Assembly: GCF_018130165.1 (NCBI RefSeq)
Contig: NZ_JAFCLZ010000002.1
Location: forward strand, 1 to 64,000
Source: Bradyrhizobium sp. JYMT SZCCT0180
GTDB taxonomy: Bacteria > Pseudomonadota > Alphaproteobacteria > Rhizobiales > Xanthobacteraceae
Direction of reading: 5' to 3'
DNA: 64,000 nt
Under the pieces are notes generated by a model that was given only the letters and a program-made list of their open reading frames with translations, had not been told where the DNA came from and made no database searches. The position numbers and the translations under genes are program-made. Shown one piece after another: positions 43,123-53,228 of this stretch (position 1 is its first letter; each line of letters opens with the position of its first letter).

Positions 43123-45174
43123 ATGGCCAAGACTGATAGTAAGTCCGATGCGAAGCCCGCCGTAAAGTCCGAGCCTTCCTCGAAGAAATCCGATTCCTCG
43201 AAGAAATCGCCTTCCAAGAAAGAAGCCGCTTCCGAAGCGCCATCGGAGGAAAAGGCCGAGATTATCGATGTGGTCGCGGAAGACGGCGATCAAGTCGACC
43301 CGCCGCCGCCGGAGGTGGTCGAGCCCGACCCGGAATTGTCGCCGGAGGAGGCCGAGCAGGCGCGTAAGGATTATCTGCTGACGCGATTCTGGATCAGCGC
43401 GCGCGGCTATTGGGGCAGAGGCGGCGACCGGCTGGCATGGGTGTTTTCGATCGGGCTGTTGATCCTGATCGTCGTCAATGTCGGATTCCAGTACGGCATC
43501 AATGTCTGGAACCGGGCGATCTTCGATGCCATCGAGAAGCGCGAATCCGCCACCGTCTTCTATCTCTCCGCGGTGTTCTTCCCGCTTGCGATCGGCAGCG
43601 TGCTGCTCGGCGTCGCGCAGGTGTTCGCACGGATGGGTATCCAGCGGCGCTGGCGGGGGTGGCTGACCAGCTCTGTCATGACGCGCTGGCTGACCAGCGG
43701 CCGCTATTACCAGCTCAACCTCGTCGGCGGCGACCACAAGAATCCGGAACACCGCATCGCCGAGGATCTGCGGATCGCCACCGACTCGCCGGTGGATTTC
43801 GTCGCCGGCGTCACCTCGGCCTTCCTCTCCGCCGCAACCTTCATCGTGGTGCTCTGGACCATCGGCGGCGCGCTGACGGTGACGCTCGGCGGATCTGTTG
43901 TAACGATACCCGGCTTTCTCGTCATTGCCGCGGTCGTCTACGCCGCGATCGCCTCCGGCTCGATCATGGCCATCGGCCGCCGCTTCGTGCAGGTGTCCGA
44001 GGACAAGAACCAGGCCGAGGCCGAATTCCGCTACACGCTGACGAGGGTGCGCGAGAACGGCGAGAGCATCGCGTTGCTCGGCGGCGAGGAGGAAGAACGC
44101 GACGGTCTCGACAAGAACTTCTCCAATGTGCTGCGGCAATGGTCGCAGCTCGCCCGCCAGCACATGCGCACCACGCTGGTGTCGCAGGGGTCGGGACTGA
44201 TTGCGCCCGTGGTGCCGCTATTGCTGTGCGCGCCGAAATTCCTCGACGGCAGCATGACGCTCGGACAGGTGATGCAGGCGGCCTCTGCCTTCACCATCGT
44301 GCAGACCGCGTTCGGCTGGCTGGTCGACAATTATCCGCGCCTTGCCGACTGGAACGCCTGCGCGCGCCGGATCGCCTCGCTGATGATGTCGCTCGACGGG
44401 CTGGAGCGGGCCGAACGCGGCGACGGATTCGGCCGCATCAAGCGCGGCGAGACCGAGGGCGAGGCCATGCTCAGCCTCAACGATTTTTCGGTAACGCTCG
44501 ACGACGGCACCGCCGTGGTCGGCGAGACCGAAGTCGTGATTGAACCCGGCGAACGGTTGTTGGTGGCCGGCGAATCCGGCACCGGCAAAAGCACCTTGGT
44601 GCGCGCGATTGCGGGGCTGTGGCCATGGGGCGGCGGCAGCGTCAATTTCCATCCTGACCGCCGGCTCTTCATGCTGCCGCAGAGGCCGTACATCCCCACC
44701 GGCACGCTGCGCCGCGCGATCGCCTATCCCGGCGCCGCCGAGGACTGGAGGTCCGAACAATTCTGCGAAGCCCTGCACAAGGTCGGCCTCGACCATCTCA
44801 AGGAGAAGATCGAGGAAGAGGCGCCGTGGGACCAGACTTTGTCGGGCGGCGAAAAGCAGCGGCTGGCGTTCGCGCGGCTGCTGCTGCACAACCCCGACAT
44901 CGTGGTGCTGGACGAAGCGACCTCCGCGCTCGACGAGAAGAGCCAGGACAAGATGATGGAGATCGTCATCAAGGAGCTACCGAAAGCAACTATCGTCAGC
45001 GTCGCCCATCGCGCCGAGCTGGAAGCCTTCCATAGCCGCAAGATCGTGCTGGAACGGCGCAAGGGCGGCGCCAAACTCGTCAGCGACGTCGATCTGATCC
45101 CGCGCAAGGGCAAACGCCGCCTGCTCGGCCGCTTCTTGCGCCAACGCAAGCCGCCGGCAAAAAAGGCGGCGTGA
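43123..45174 (+). CDS. BacA/SbmA-like ABC transporter (permease fused to ATPase), BclA-type candidate
   Basis: A 683-residue fused exporter. Residues 1-85 are a Lys/Ser/Glu-rich cytoplasmic tail. The membrane domain (about 90-400) matches the SbmA/BacA and ABC_membrane_2 families, with RRWRGWLTSSVMTRWL, YYQLNL and NPEHRIAEDLRIATDS. The ATPase has Walker A GESGTGKST at about 483, signature LSGGEKQRLAFARLLL at about 573 and Walker B VVLDEATSALDE. The layout is that of Bradyrhizobium BclA, which imports nodule peptides and is needed for bacteroid formation in some hosts, but several paralogues of this layout exist. Which one this is cannot be decided here. Confidence 0.88.
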   Translation: MAKTDSKSDAKPAVKSEPSSKKSDSSKKSPSKKEAASEAPSEEKAEIIDVVAEDGDQVDPPPPEVVEPDPELSPEEAEQARKDYLLTRFWISARGYWGRGGDRLAWVFSIGLLILIVVNVGFQYGINVWNRAIFDAIEKRESATVFYLSAVFFPLAIGSVLLGVAQVFARMGIQRRWRGWLTSSVMTRWLTSGRYYQLNLVGGDHKNPEHRIAEDLRIATDSPVDFVAGVTSAFLSAATFIVVLWTIGGALTVTLGGSVVTIPGFLVIAAVVYAAIASGSIMAIGRRFVQVSEDKNQAEAEFRYTLTRVRENGESIALLGGEEEERDGLDKNFSNVLRQWSQLARQHMRTTLVSQGSGLIAPVVPLLLCAPKFLDGSMTLGQVMQAASAFTIVQTAFGWLVDNYPRLADWNACARRIASLMMSLDGLERAERGDGFGRIKRGETEGEAMLSLNDFSVTLDDGTAVVGETEVVIEPGERLLVAGESGTGKSTLVRAIAGLWPWGGGSVNFHPDRRLFMLPQRPYIPTGTLRRAIAYPGAAEDWRSEQFCEALHKVGLDHLKEKIEEEAPWDQTLSGGEKQRLAFARLLLHNPDIVVLDEATSALDEKSQDKMMEIVIKELPKATIVSVAHRAELEAFHSRKIVLERRKGGAKLVSDVDLIPRKGKRRLLGRFLRQRKPPAKKAA

Positions 45175-45183
45175 AAACTAAAT

Positions 45184-45303
45184 GTCGTCCCGGCGAAGGC
45201 CGGGACCCATACGCCGCGGCCGTGCTTGTTAAAGGCGGTGGTCGGCGACTTCCTTAACTCACAACGCCCTGTGGTTATGGGTCCCGGCCTTCGCCGGGAC
45301 GAC
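45184..45303. repeat. Two-hairpin palindromic element, GGGACCCATA class
   Basis: GTCGTC/GACGAC ends; hairpin GTCCCGGC/GCCGGGAC; connecting CCCATA/TATGGG; hairpin GTCCCGGC/GCCGGGAC. The two half elements are nearly mirror images. It lies between the ABC transporter and FkbM genes. Confidence 0.9.
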
Positions 45304-45335
45304 GCTAGCGGTTGGAGTCCTCGCTAAAAGTCGCT

Positions 45336-46196
45336 ATGCATGCGCCGCTTTCCATCGAGGATATCAGTTTGAAGCCCGACAACGACCCCACGCCCGCGCC
45401 GTTCGGCGCGTTCGCACCGAATGCTGCGCAGGCCGCGATCATTGCGCTGGCCCACCGCTCGCGGCTGAAGCGCGGCGCGTTCCGGCCGATGCTGTCGCGG
45501 CTGGTCAATGTGCTGCGCGCGGGGCCGGTGGACGTGCAATACCAGGGCGCATCGTTTCGTTTCTATCACCAGGCCAGCGCCACCGAGCGCGGCGCGCTGT
45601 TCAATCCGGACTACAACATCGAGGAGCTGGATTTTTTGCGCGCGCACGCCCCTGGAGGCGGCGTATTCGTCGATGTCGGCGCCAATGTCGGCACCTATGC
45701 GCTGGCGCTCGCGCGCCATGTCGGCGCCAGCGGCAGGGTGATCGCGATCGAGCCGCATCCGGTCACCCATGCAAGGCTCGCCTTCAACAACACCGCCTCC
45801 GGCTTTGCCCAGACCAGACTGGTGGCCGCGGCCGCCGGTCCCGCCGATGGCGAGCTGATGATCGAGACCGATGGCGACAATCTCGGCGCAAGCCACATCG
45901 TGTCGGGGCAGGCCTCGAGCAAGGCGATCAAGGTGCCCTCGCTGCGGCTGCAGCGTATCCTCGATGAAGCAGGTGTCTCGCATGTCGATGCGCTGAAGAT
46001 CGACGTCGAAGGTTTTGAGGACCGCGTGTTGACCGGCTTCTTCAAGGAAGCCCCGCAGGCGCTGTGGCCCCGCGCGGTCGTGATCGAACATCTGTCATCG
46101 AATGAATGGCAGAATGACTGCATCGCCGACATGCGCGCGCGTGGCTATGCCGAAACCGGCAAGACCCGCAGCAATACGCTGCTGGTGCGCGGCTGA
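45336..46196 (+). CDS. FkbM-family methyltransferase
   Basis: A SAM-dependent methyltransferase of the FkbM family, often modifying polysaccharides or glycolipids. The cofactor site is FVDVGANVGTYALALARHVG, followed by VIAIEPHPVTHARLAFNN, and the family block LKIDVEGFEDRVLTGF is present. A cytoplasmic location is expected. The start is uncertain: ATG 45336 gives 286 residues, TTG 45312 would add eight residues, and TTG 45369, preceded by GAGGA, would shorten the protein by 11. No glycan cluster surrounds it, so the acceptor is unknown. Confidence 0.88.
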   Translation: MHAPLSIEDISLKPDNDPTPAPFGAFAPNAAQAAIIALAHRSRLKRGAFRPMLSRLVNVLRAGPVDVQYQGASFRFYHQASATERGALFNPDYNIEELDFLRAHAPGGGVFVDVGANVGTYALALARHVGASGRVIAIEPHPVTHARLAFNNTASGFAQTRLVAAAAGPADGELMIETDGDNLGASHIVSGQASSKAIKVPSLRLQRILDEAGVSHVDALKIDVEGFEDRVLTGFFKEAPQALWPRAVVIEHLSSNEWQNDCIADMRARGYAETGKTRSNTLLVRG

Positions 46197-46227
46197 ACCG
46201 ACCATCTTCTAACCAAGGGAGAGTTCG

Positions 46228-46614
46228 ATGATCGACCATATCGGTTTTCCGGTTTCGGATTATGAACGCGCCAAGGCGTTCTATGTGAAGGCGCTGGCGC
46301 CGCTCGACTATGCGCTGGTCATGGAAGTGACGCAGGATCAGACCGGCCATGATCCCGCCGCCGGCTTTGGCGCTGGCGGCAAGCCGGATTTCTGGATCGG
46401 CGGCGAAGGCGGCTTGAACAAGCCGCTGCATGTCGCGATCCTTGCCAAGGACCGCGCCACCGTGGATGCGTTCTACAACGCCGCCATGGCTGCCGGCGGG
46501 CGCGACAACGGCCCGCCTGGAATTCGCGCGCATTATCACCCGAACTATTACGGCGCCTTCGTGCTCGACCCCGACGGCCACAACATCGAGGCGGTCTGCC
46601 ACACGCCGGGGTGA
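46228..46614 (+). CDS. VOC (glyoxalase/bleomycin-resistance fold) protein
   Basis: A 128-residue single-domain VOC protein. The opening IDHIGFPVSDYERAKAFYVKAL carries the first metal-ligand His, the second half has HVAILAKDRATVDAFYNAA, and the closing YGAFVLDPDGHNIEAVCH contains the Glu ligand. Members include dioxygenases, isomerases and resistance proteins, so no substrate is assigned. AAGGGAGAGTTCG precedes the ATG. It may be cotranscribed with the FkbM and PPOX-fold genes. Confidence 0.88.
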   Translation: MIDHIGFPVSDYERAKAFYVKALAPLDYALVMEVTQDQTGHDPAAGFGAGGKPDFWIGGEGGLNKPLHVAILAKDRATVDAFYNAAMAAGGRDNGPPGIRAHYHPNYYGAFVLDPDGHNIEAVCHTPG

Positions 46615-46707
46615 CTGACGCACCGGGATGAGGCGGTTCCCTTCCGATTACGTCGGGAACATCACAGCATCAGTTCCGTTATCGCCAAGGCAGTAATGGA
46701 GCGAAAT

Positions 46708-47193
46708 ATGGCCAATGATAATGCGCGCGATGTCGATCGCGCCTGGGAGCTGATGCGGAAGATCAGCTTTGCGATGCTGGTCACCCGCGACGGTGACAAA
46801 CTCCGCGCGCGGCCGATGAGCGCGTATCTGGATCGCGACAACAATGCGGTTTATTTCCTGACCGACGCGCGGCGCCACAAGGACGAAGAGATCGCCAAAA
46901 ATCCCGGCATCAACCTGTCGTTCGCGGACGCCAGCGATCAGAAGTATGTCTCGGTGACGGGCACGGCTGTCGTCTCGAACGACCGCGCCAAGATCAAGCA
47001 GTTGTTCTCGACGGAGGCGAAAGCCTGGTGGGATTCGGCTGAGGACCCCAACATCCGCGTGTTGAAGATTACGCCCGACGATGCCGAGTTCTGGGATTCA
47101 CCGGGCACCGTCATCAGCTACGTGAAGATGGCCGCCGCCGCGGTGACCGGGACGCGGCCCGAGATCGGCGACAATCGCAAGGTCGCGATGTAG
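46708..47193 (+). CDS. Pyridoxamine 5'-phosphate oxidase-fold (general stress type) protein
   Basis: A 161-residue flavin- or F420-fold protein of the split-barrel PPOX superfamily, close to general stress protein 26. Typical blocks are SFAMLVTRDGDKLRARPMSA at the first strands, AVYFLTDARRHKDEEI and INLSFAD, with WWDSAEDPNIRVLKI near the end. The ligand is probably FMN but this is family knowledge only. The ATG at 46708 follows ATGGAGCGAAAT. The next small gene starts at the base directly after its TAG. Confidence 0.88.
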   Translation: MANDNARDVDRAWELMRKISFAMLVTRDGDKLRARPMSAYLDRDNNAVYFLTDARRHKDEEIAKNPGINLSFADASDQKYVSVTGTAVVSNDRAKIKQLFSTEAKAWWDSAEDPNIRVLKITPDDAEFWDSPGTVISYVKMAAAAVTGTRPEIGDNRKVAM

Positions 47194-47430
47194 ATGCCGA
47201 TCGAACCTCCCGAAATCCCGCCGCCGACGCCGGGAAAACCAACCGAGCCACCGCGCGAAGATCCTCCGGGCAACCCCCGTCCGGAGGTGCCGCCACCGAT
47301 GCGCGAGCCGGGCGCTCCGCCGCCGCCGCAGGAACTGCCGGGCAAGACGCCGGATGAACTGCCGGTGCGCGGGCCGAACGGGCCCTCGACGCCCAATCCG
47401 GCCACAGATCGGCCACAGGGAGCAATTTGA
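47194..47430 (+). CDS. Polyproline small protein (78 residues), coupled to the PPOX-fold gene
   Basis: The ATG follows the upstream TAG without a gap, so translation is most likely by termination-reinitiation. About 45 per cent of residues are Pro, with Glu, Gly and Arg making up much of the rest (PPEIPPPTPGKPTEPP and similar). No signal peptide or membrane segment is present, and it would be intrinsically disordered. Such polyproline runs need elongation factor P to be translated well. The function is unknown. It could be an accidental frame, but composition and tight coupling argue for a real product. Confidence 0.55.
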   Translation: MPIEPPEIPPPTPGKPTEPPREDPPGNPRPEVPPPMREPGAPPPPQELPGKTPDELPVRGPNGPSTPNPATDRPQGAI

Positions 47431-47612
47431 CTTCGATTTGAAAGCGTCGCCTGAATACGCAATGAACAATTGCGCATGCAACCTGTTGCGCCCTCGAAAT
47501 AAAAGGCATTCGCGCTTTCCAGCCCGCCACAATCCGGCCTAACGATTAGCCGTTGATCGACCCGCCAAACGATTCCTCTGCTGCCAGAACCTTTCCAGGG
47601 ACCAAGAACATC

Positions 47613-49745
47613 ATGACAAACCTTCGCATCGTGCTGCTTGCCACGACCGCTCTGACGGTGACGCAGATCGCGACATCCGCATCGCACGCGCAAACCGCGC
47701 CACTGGTCGTCGCACAGGCCAGGGAAGAGCTTGGTCCCGACGGAAAGCCCAAGGCGCCGCCAAAGGGCGCGCCGCCGCCGGCCGCGAAGCCACCGACACC
47801 GCCCGCGCCGCCACCGGCTGCGGCTCCGCCTCCGCGCCCGACACCTCCGCCGCCTGCTGCGGCTCCTCCGCCGCGTCCCGCACCGCCGCCGGCACCGCCC
47901 GCTGCCGCGCCGCCGCCGCGGCCGACACCTCCTCCCGCGCCGCCACCGGCCGCTGCGCCGAAGCCACCTGCTCCGCCGGCACCGCCCGCCGCTGCGCCGC
48001 CTCCACGTCCGACACCAACGCCGCCGCCGGCTGCGGCTCCGCCCGCGCGTACCACACCAACGCCGCCGCCTGCTGCAACTCCGCCCGCGCGTACGCCGCC
48101 TCCGCCGGCGGCAACCACGACGCCTGCGCCGACCGCATCGCCGCCCGCTGCAGGCAGCACAACGACGACACCTCCGGGCGCGCCACCGCGCCCCGGCACG
48201 GGCGCGCCTCCGGCTGGCACCAAGCGTGTGCCGGGAGCGCCGAGCGCAGCCCCCACGGCAACGCCGACCGCTACACCATCGCCGACCACGCCTCCGGCCG
48301 CTGCAACGCCTTCGACGCCTCCTGCCGGCGCAGCACCGACAGCGCCCTCGCGTCCTGGCGCAACAGCGCCGCCCGCCGCGGGTGGCGCGACGACGACACC
48401 TCCGGGTGGCCAGCCGTCACGCCCCGGTCAGCCAGCCGGCGCACCGCCGGCTGCCGGAACGACACCGCCTGCTGGCGCACCGCCCGCTGCCGGAACGACG
48501 CCGCCTGCGGGCGCACCTCCGTCAGCCGGAGCGCCGGCCGCTGGCGCGCCGACGTCTCCGACGCCCGGTCAGCAGGGTCGCCCGGCCATTCCGCCTGCGC
48601 CTCCCGCCGGCGTCGCGGCACCGAGTGTCGTTCCCGGCTCGGCAGCCGCAACAGCACCGCCCGGCAGATCGCAAAACGCTCCGCCGACGGTTGCACCGGC
48701 GTTCCGGGCTGCACCCACGATCACAACGCAACTGCCGCCGCCGCCACCGCCGCGGCGTGAAAACATGACGCCGCTCGCGATCGGTGCGGGGGTCGTCGCC
48801 GGCGCCGTGGTCGGCGCGACCATCGCCAACATGCACAGCCAGCGGCGAGAAACCGTCGAAGGCGGTCGCACCATCTACACCGAGCCGGACCGGATCATCA
48901 TCCGCGACCCGAGCGGGCAGCAGTACGTTCGCGGCAACGATTTCAATCGCTTCCGTTATGGTGCGCGCGACATCCAGACCGAGACCGTCGGCGGCGAAAC
49001 CCGCACCGTCGTGATCCGGCCGGACGGCAGCCGGATCATCACCGTGGTCGGCGCTGACGGGCGGCTGCTGCGCCGCATCCGCCGCGACGACCGTGGCCGC
49101 GAGATCATCATCATCGACAACAGCTACCGCGATCCGCAAGCCGTCGGCGGCTTCTATGTCGACCTTCCGCCGCCGGTGGTCAGCATGCCCTACGATCGCT
49201 ACATCGTCAGCGCCGACGAAGCGTCCCCGGAAGTGATCTACGAGACGCTGAGGGCGCCGCCGGTGCAACGGATCAACCGGCGCTACTCGCTCGACGAAAT
49301 CCGCTACAGCCCCAATGTGCGGATGCAGATGCCGAGCATCGACGTCAACTCGATCAACTTCGCGACCGGTTCGTGGGAGATCCCGCCGGACCAGGCCACG
49401 AAGCTGCAGGTGATCGCCGACGGCCTCAACCAGGCGATCCAGGCCAACCCGCGCGCCGTGTTCCTGATCGAAGGGCACACCGACAAGGTGGGCTCCGACG
49501 TCGACAATCTCTCGCTGTCGGACCGCCGCGCCGAATCCGCCGCAACGCTGCTGACGCAGCAGTTCAACGTGCCGGCGGAGAACCTGACCTCGCAGGGTTA
49601 TGGCGAGCAGTATCCGAAGGACCCGGTGGACGGACCGAGCGAGATCAATCGGCGCGTTACCATCCGCAACATCACGCCGCTGCTCAACGGCGGGCAGGCT
49701 TCACTGCCGCCGCCCCCGCCCGGCACCGCGCCGCCGCGGCGCTGA
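47613..49745 (+). CDS. Very Pro/Ala-rich OmpA-family envelope protein
   Basis: About 710 residues. A signal peptide (MTNLRIVLLATTALTVTQIATS to HAQ) leads into a Pro/Ala/Thr-rich stretch at about residues 40-385 built of degenerate units such as PPPAAAPPPRP and PPAGAPPAAGTT. A glycine-zipper segment IGAGVVAGAVVGATIANM follows at about 389, then a region with repeated IIRDPSG/VIRPDGSRIITV strands. The OmpA peptidoglycan-binding domain is at about 580-700 (LIEGHTDKVGSD, LSDRRAESAATLL, GEQYPKD, NRRVTI). The long linker could span the periplasm. The start at 47613 fits the signal peptide; the nearest AGGGA is about 13 bases away. Confidence 0.9.
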   Translation: MTNLRIVLLATTALTVTQIATSASHAQTAPLVVAQAREELGPDGKPKAPPKGAPPPAAKPPTPPAPPPAAAPPPRPTPPPPAAAPPPRPAPPPAPPAAAPPPRPTPPPAPPPAAAPKPPAPPAPPAAAPPPRPTPTPPPAAAPPARTTPTPPPAATPPARTPPPPAATTTPAPTASPPAAGSTTTTPPGAPPRPGTGAPPAGTKRVPGAPSAAPTATPTATPSPTTPPAAATPSTPPAGAAPTAPSRPGATAPPAAGGATTTPPGGQPSRPGQPAGAPPAAGTTPPAGAPPAAGTTPPAGAPPSAGAPAAGAPTSPTPGQQGRPAIPPAPPAGVAAPSVVPGSAAATAPPGRSQNAPPTVAPAFRAAPTITTQLPPPPPPRRENMTPLAIGAGVVAGAVVGATIANMHSQRRETVEGGRTIYTEPDRIIIRDPSGQQYVRGNDFNRFRYGARDIQTETVGGETRTVVIRPDGSRIITVVGADGRLLRRIRRDDRGREIIIIDNSYRDPQAVGGFYVDLPPPVVSMPYDRYIVSADEASPEVIYETLRAPPVQRINRRYSLDEIRYSPNVRMQMPSIDVNSINFATGSWEIPPDQATKLQVIADGLNQAIQANPRAVFLIEGHTDKVGSDVDNLSLSDRRAESAATLLTQQFNVPAENLTSQGYGEQYPKDPVDGPSEINRRVTIRNITPLLNGGQASLPPPPPGTAPPRR

Positions 49746-49764
49746 GGCTGATCGCTTTGAAATG

Positions 49765-49795
49765 AAAATGGCCGGGAGCAATCCCGGCCATTTTT
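49765..49795. terminator. Bidirectional intrinsic terminator between the OmpA-family and phosphatase genes
   Basis: AAAATGGCCGGGA pairs perfectly with TCCCGGCCATTTT around GCAA. The T run on one strand and the A run on the other let it end both convergent transcripts. Confidence 0.93.
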
Positions 49796-49818
49796 GTTTG
49801 GTGCGCTTTCATCCCACC

Positions 49819-49846
49819 CGTCGTCCCTGCGTTCGCAGGGACGACG
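49819..49846. repeat. Perfect hairpin CGTCGTCCCTGC/GCAGGGACGACG
   Basis: A 12-base perfect stem with loop GTTC, 13 bases from the phosphatase stop codon. The CGTCGTCCC arms match the outer arms of the GGGACCCATA-class elements, so this looks like a minimal single-hairpin version. Confidence 0.8.
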
Positions 49847-49858
49847 ATGAGAGTTCTA

Positions 49859-51664
49859 CTACGGTTTAGCCGCGGCGAGCCCCAGCGCGTCGACCATCAC
49901 GCGGAAGACTTCCGTATTGTCCATCGAACCCTTGACCCGGTCGCTGCCGGGCCCGGTCGCGGTCAGGATGACGTCTTCGCCGGAATGCACGCTGGCGTTC
50001 ATCATCGCCGGCAGATTGCCGGGCCGCAGCACGGCGCCGGGAACGCCCTTGTACTTTTCGTTGGCCTTGAAGGTTCCGTCATCGTCTCCCTTCATGGTCG
50101 GGTCGTTCGGGCCGTCGAGTTTGGGGCGGAAGGTCTCGTAATGGTCGGGCAGGCTGGCCGAGAAGATGGCGAGCCGCCGGCTGACGTCGACGCGCGAGGG
50201 ATAGCCGTCGGCATCGGGCGCCGGGTAATTCGGGAAGCCGGCCTTTTCGTAGACGCCGACGCGCTCGCGCATCGGCGCTTCCGACGTCGTGCCCATGTCG
50301 TGATTGATGGTGCCGACCAGTGCGTTGGGGTGGTTATGGTCCGGCGTCACCAGGATCAGGGTGTCGTCGCCGCGCTTGCTCGCCCAGTCGCGGGCGAGGC
50401 GCACCGCATTGTCGAGCATGATGGTGTCGTAGACGGCGCGGTCGAAGTCGAGCGCATGCGCGTACTTGTCGATCAATCCGGATTCCACCATCAGGAAGAA
50501 GCCGGCCTCGTTCTTCGACAGCACGTTCAGCGCAGCCTGGAGCTGCTCGGTCAGGTCGGGCTGCTCAGGAAATTTCTTGACGCCGCCGCCCTTGAGGAAT
50601 TTGCGATCGAGCGCCCCGTCCATGTTTCCCGTAGCGAACAGCCCGAGCAACTGGCGCGTCTCGGGTTTGGCCGCCAGCGCATTGAGTTCGCCTGCAGTCG
50701 TCGCCAGGGCATAGCCGGCCTCGCGGAACCGGGCGATATAATCGACCTCGTCCTTGCGCTTGGATCCGGCCGCCGACTTCGGCAGGAAGTTTGCGCTGCC
50801 GCCGCCCAGCAACACGTCGGGCCTCGCCGCGAAAAGCTGCTCGGTAATCTCGTCATAGGCAGCCCGGCGGCGCGTATGCGCCACCATCGCCGCCGGCGTG
50901 GCGTCCTGGATTTCGGTGGAGGTCACGAGACCGATGCTCATCTTGAGCCGGCGCCTGGCAAGGCTCGTGACGGTTTCGACCTTGGGATCGTCGAACGCGT
51001 CTCTGGTGCGGTCGGCATAGACGCCCATCGCGTTGACCGCGCTCTTGTGGCCGGTGGAATAGGCGCTGGCCGAGTTTGCCGAATCGGTGATGATCGAATC
51101 CGAGCCGGCGGTCGCCACCAGCGCCGTATGCGGCATGTCGTCCATCGCAAGCTTGCCGAGGCTCTTGCCCTCCGCAATGCCCTTGGAAAGCAGCCGCGCC
51201 CCGACGCGATGGGCGGGCGACATCCCGTCGCCGATGAACAGGATCACGTTCTTCGCCTTGCGCGGCCCGGTGTCGTAGACCGTCCACGTCACCTTGCGGC
51301 TCTTCGTGCCGTCACTGACCTCGACAAAGACCGGCCCGGGCTTTGCCAGCTCGACATCGCGGAGCATCAGCGCGGATTGATCCCTGTCGTCCTCACGCTC
51401 GATAAACGTTGCGGCCCGGCCGAACACGGCGGCATGGTCCTCGCCGTTGACCGTTACCTTCAGTTTCGACTGGTCGACCCGATCAGGAAATTCGACCTTG
51501 AAGTCGAACCGCGCGCCGGAGAGGATTTCGGCGCGGTCGATCGGATAGACTGTTTGGGCAACGACCGGCGATGCCGAGAGCACGGCGGCGAGGGTGATGA
51601 CGGTGACTGGCTTGATCAAGATCTCGGCTCCGCGCGTGCTTGCCGGCGGGACAGCGACAGCCAT
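49859..51664 (-). CDS. Periplasmic alkaline phosphatase (PhoA superfamily)
   Basis: A 601-residue exported phosphomonoesterase. After a signal peptide (ITLAAVLSASPVVAQ) an Ig-like N-terminal domain precedes the catalytic core. ILFIGDGMSPAHR holds the first metal Asp, ITDSANSASAYSTGHKS carries the catalytic Ser, and VESGLIDKYAHALD, VTPDHNHPN and HSGEDV hold the remaining metal ligands. Its length exceeds E. coli PhoA by about 130 residues. A role in phosphate scavenging is likely; no Pho box was recognised. The ATG at 51664 lacks a clear ribosome site; a TTG further in is possible. Confidence 0.93.
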   Translation of the reverse strand: MAVAVPPASTRGAEILIKPVTVITLAAVLSASPVVAQTVYPIDRAEILSGARFDFKVEFPDRVDQSKLKVTVNGEDHAAVFGRAATFIEREDDRDQSALMLRDVELAKPGPVFVEVSDGTKSRKVTWTVYDTGPRKAKNVILFIGDGMSPAHRVGARLLSKGIAEGKSLGKLAMDDMPHTALVATAGSDSIITDSANSASAYSTGHKSAVNAMGVYADRTRDAFDDPKVETVTSLARRRLKMSIGLVTSTEIQDATPAAMVAHTRRRAAYDEITEQLFAARPDVLLGGGSANFLPKSAAGSKRKDEVDYIARFREAGYALATTAGELNALAAKPETRQLLGLFATGNMDGALDRKFLKGGGVKKFPEQPDLTEQLQAALNVLSKNEAGFFLMVESGLIDKYAHALDFDRAVYDTIMLDNAVRLARDWASKRGDDTLILVTPDHNHPNALVGTINHDMGTTSEAPMRERVGVYEKAGFPNYPAPDADGYPSRVDVSRRLAIFSASLPDHYETFRPKLDGPNDPTMKGDDDGTFKANEKYKGVPGAVLRPGNLPAMMNASVHSGEDVILTATGPGSDRVKGSMDNTEVFRVMVDALGLAAAKP

Positions 51665-51772
51665 TGCTCAGCAAGAAGTGAAGGTGACCCGTTCTATCCA
51701 CCCCGGATGACAGCTATGTAACGGCGGCCCGCAGAGTTGCAGAGGTGCCAAATACAGTCTGGCCTCGCGGAT

Positions 51773-53167
<1,395 letters not shown>

Positions 53168-53228
53168 TCAAACTTTGCGCTTGTCGGCACGTGTTTAATA
53201 GCACCGGGCGGCTGCCGGCCGGGATGGC

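Noticed and set aside
47546..48289. Reverse-strand Gly/Ala-rich frame (GAAAGGGAGG-like) opposite the Pro-rich region
   Set aside because: It is the complement of Pro/Ala codons in the OmpA-family gene and imitates a glycine-rich cell-wall protein. The forward frame has a signal peptide and an OmpA domain.
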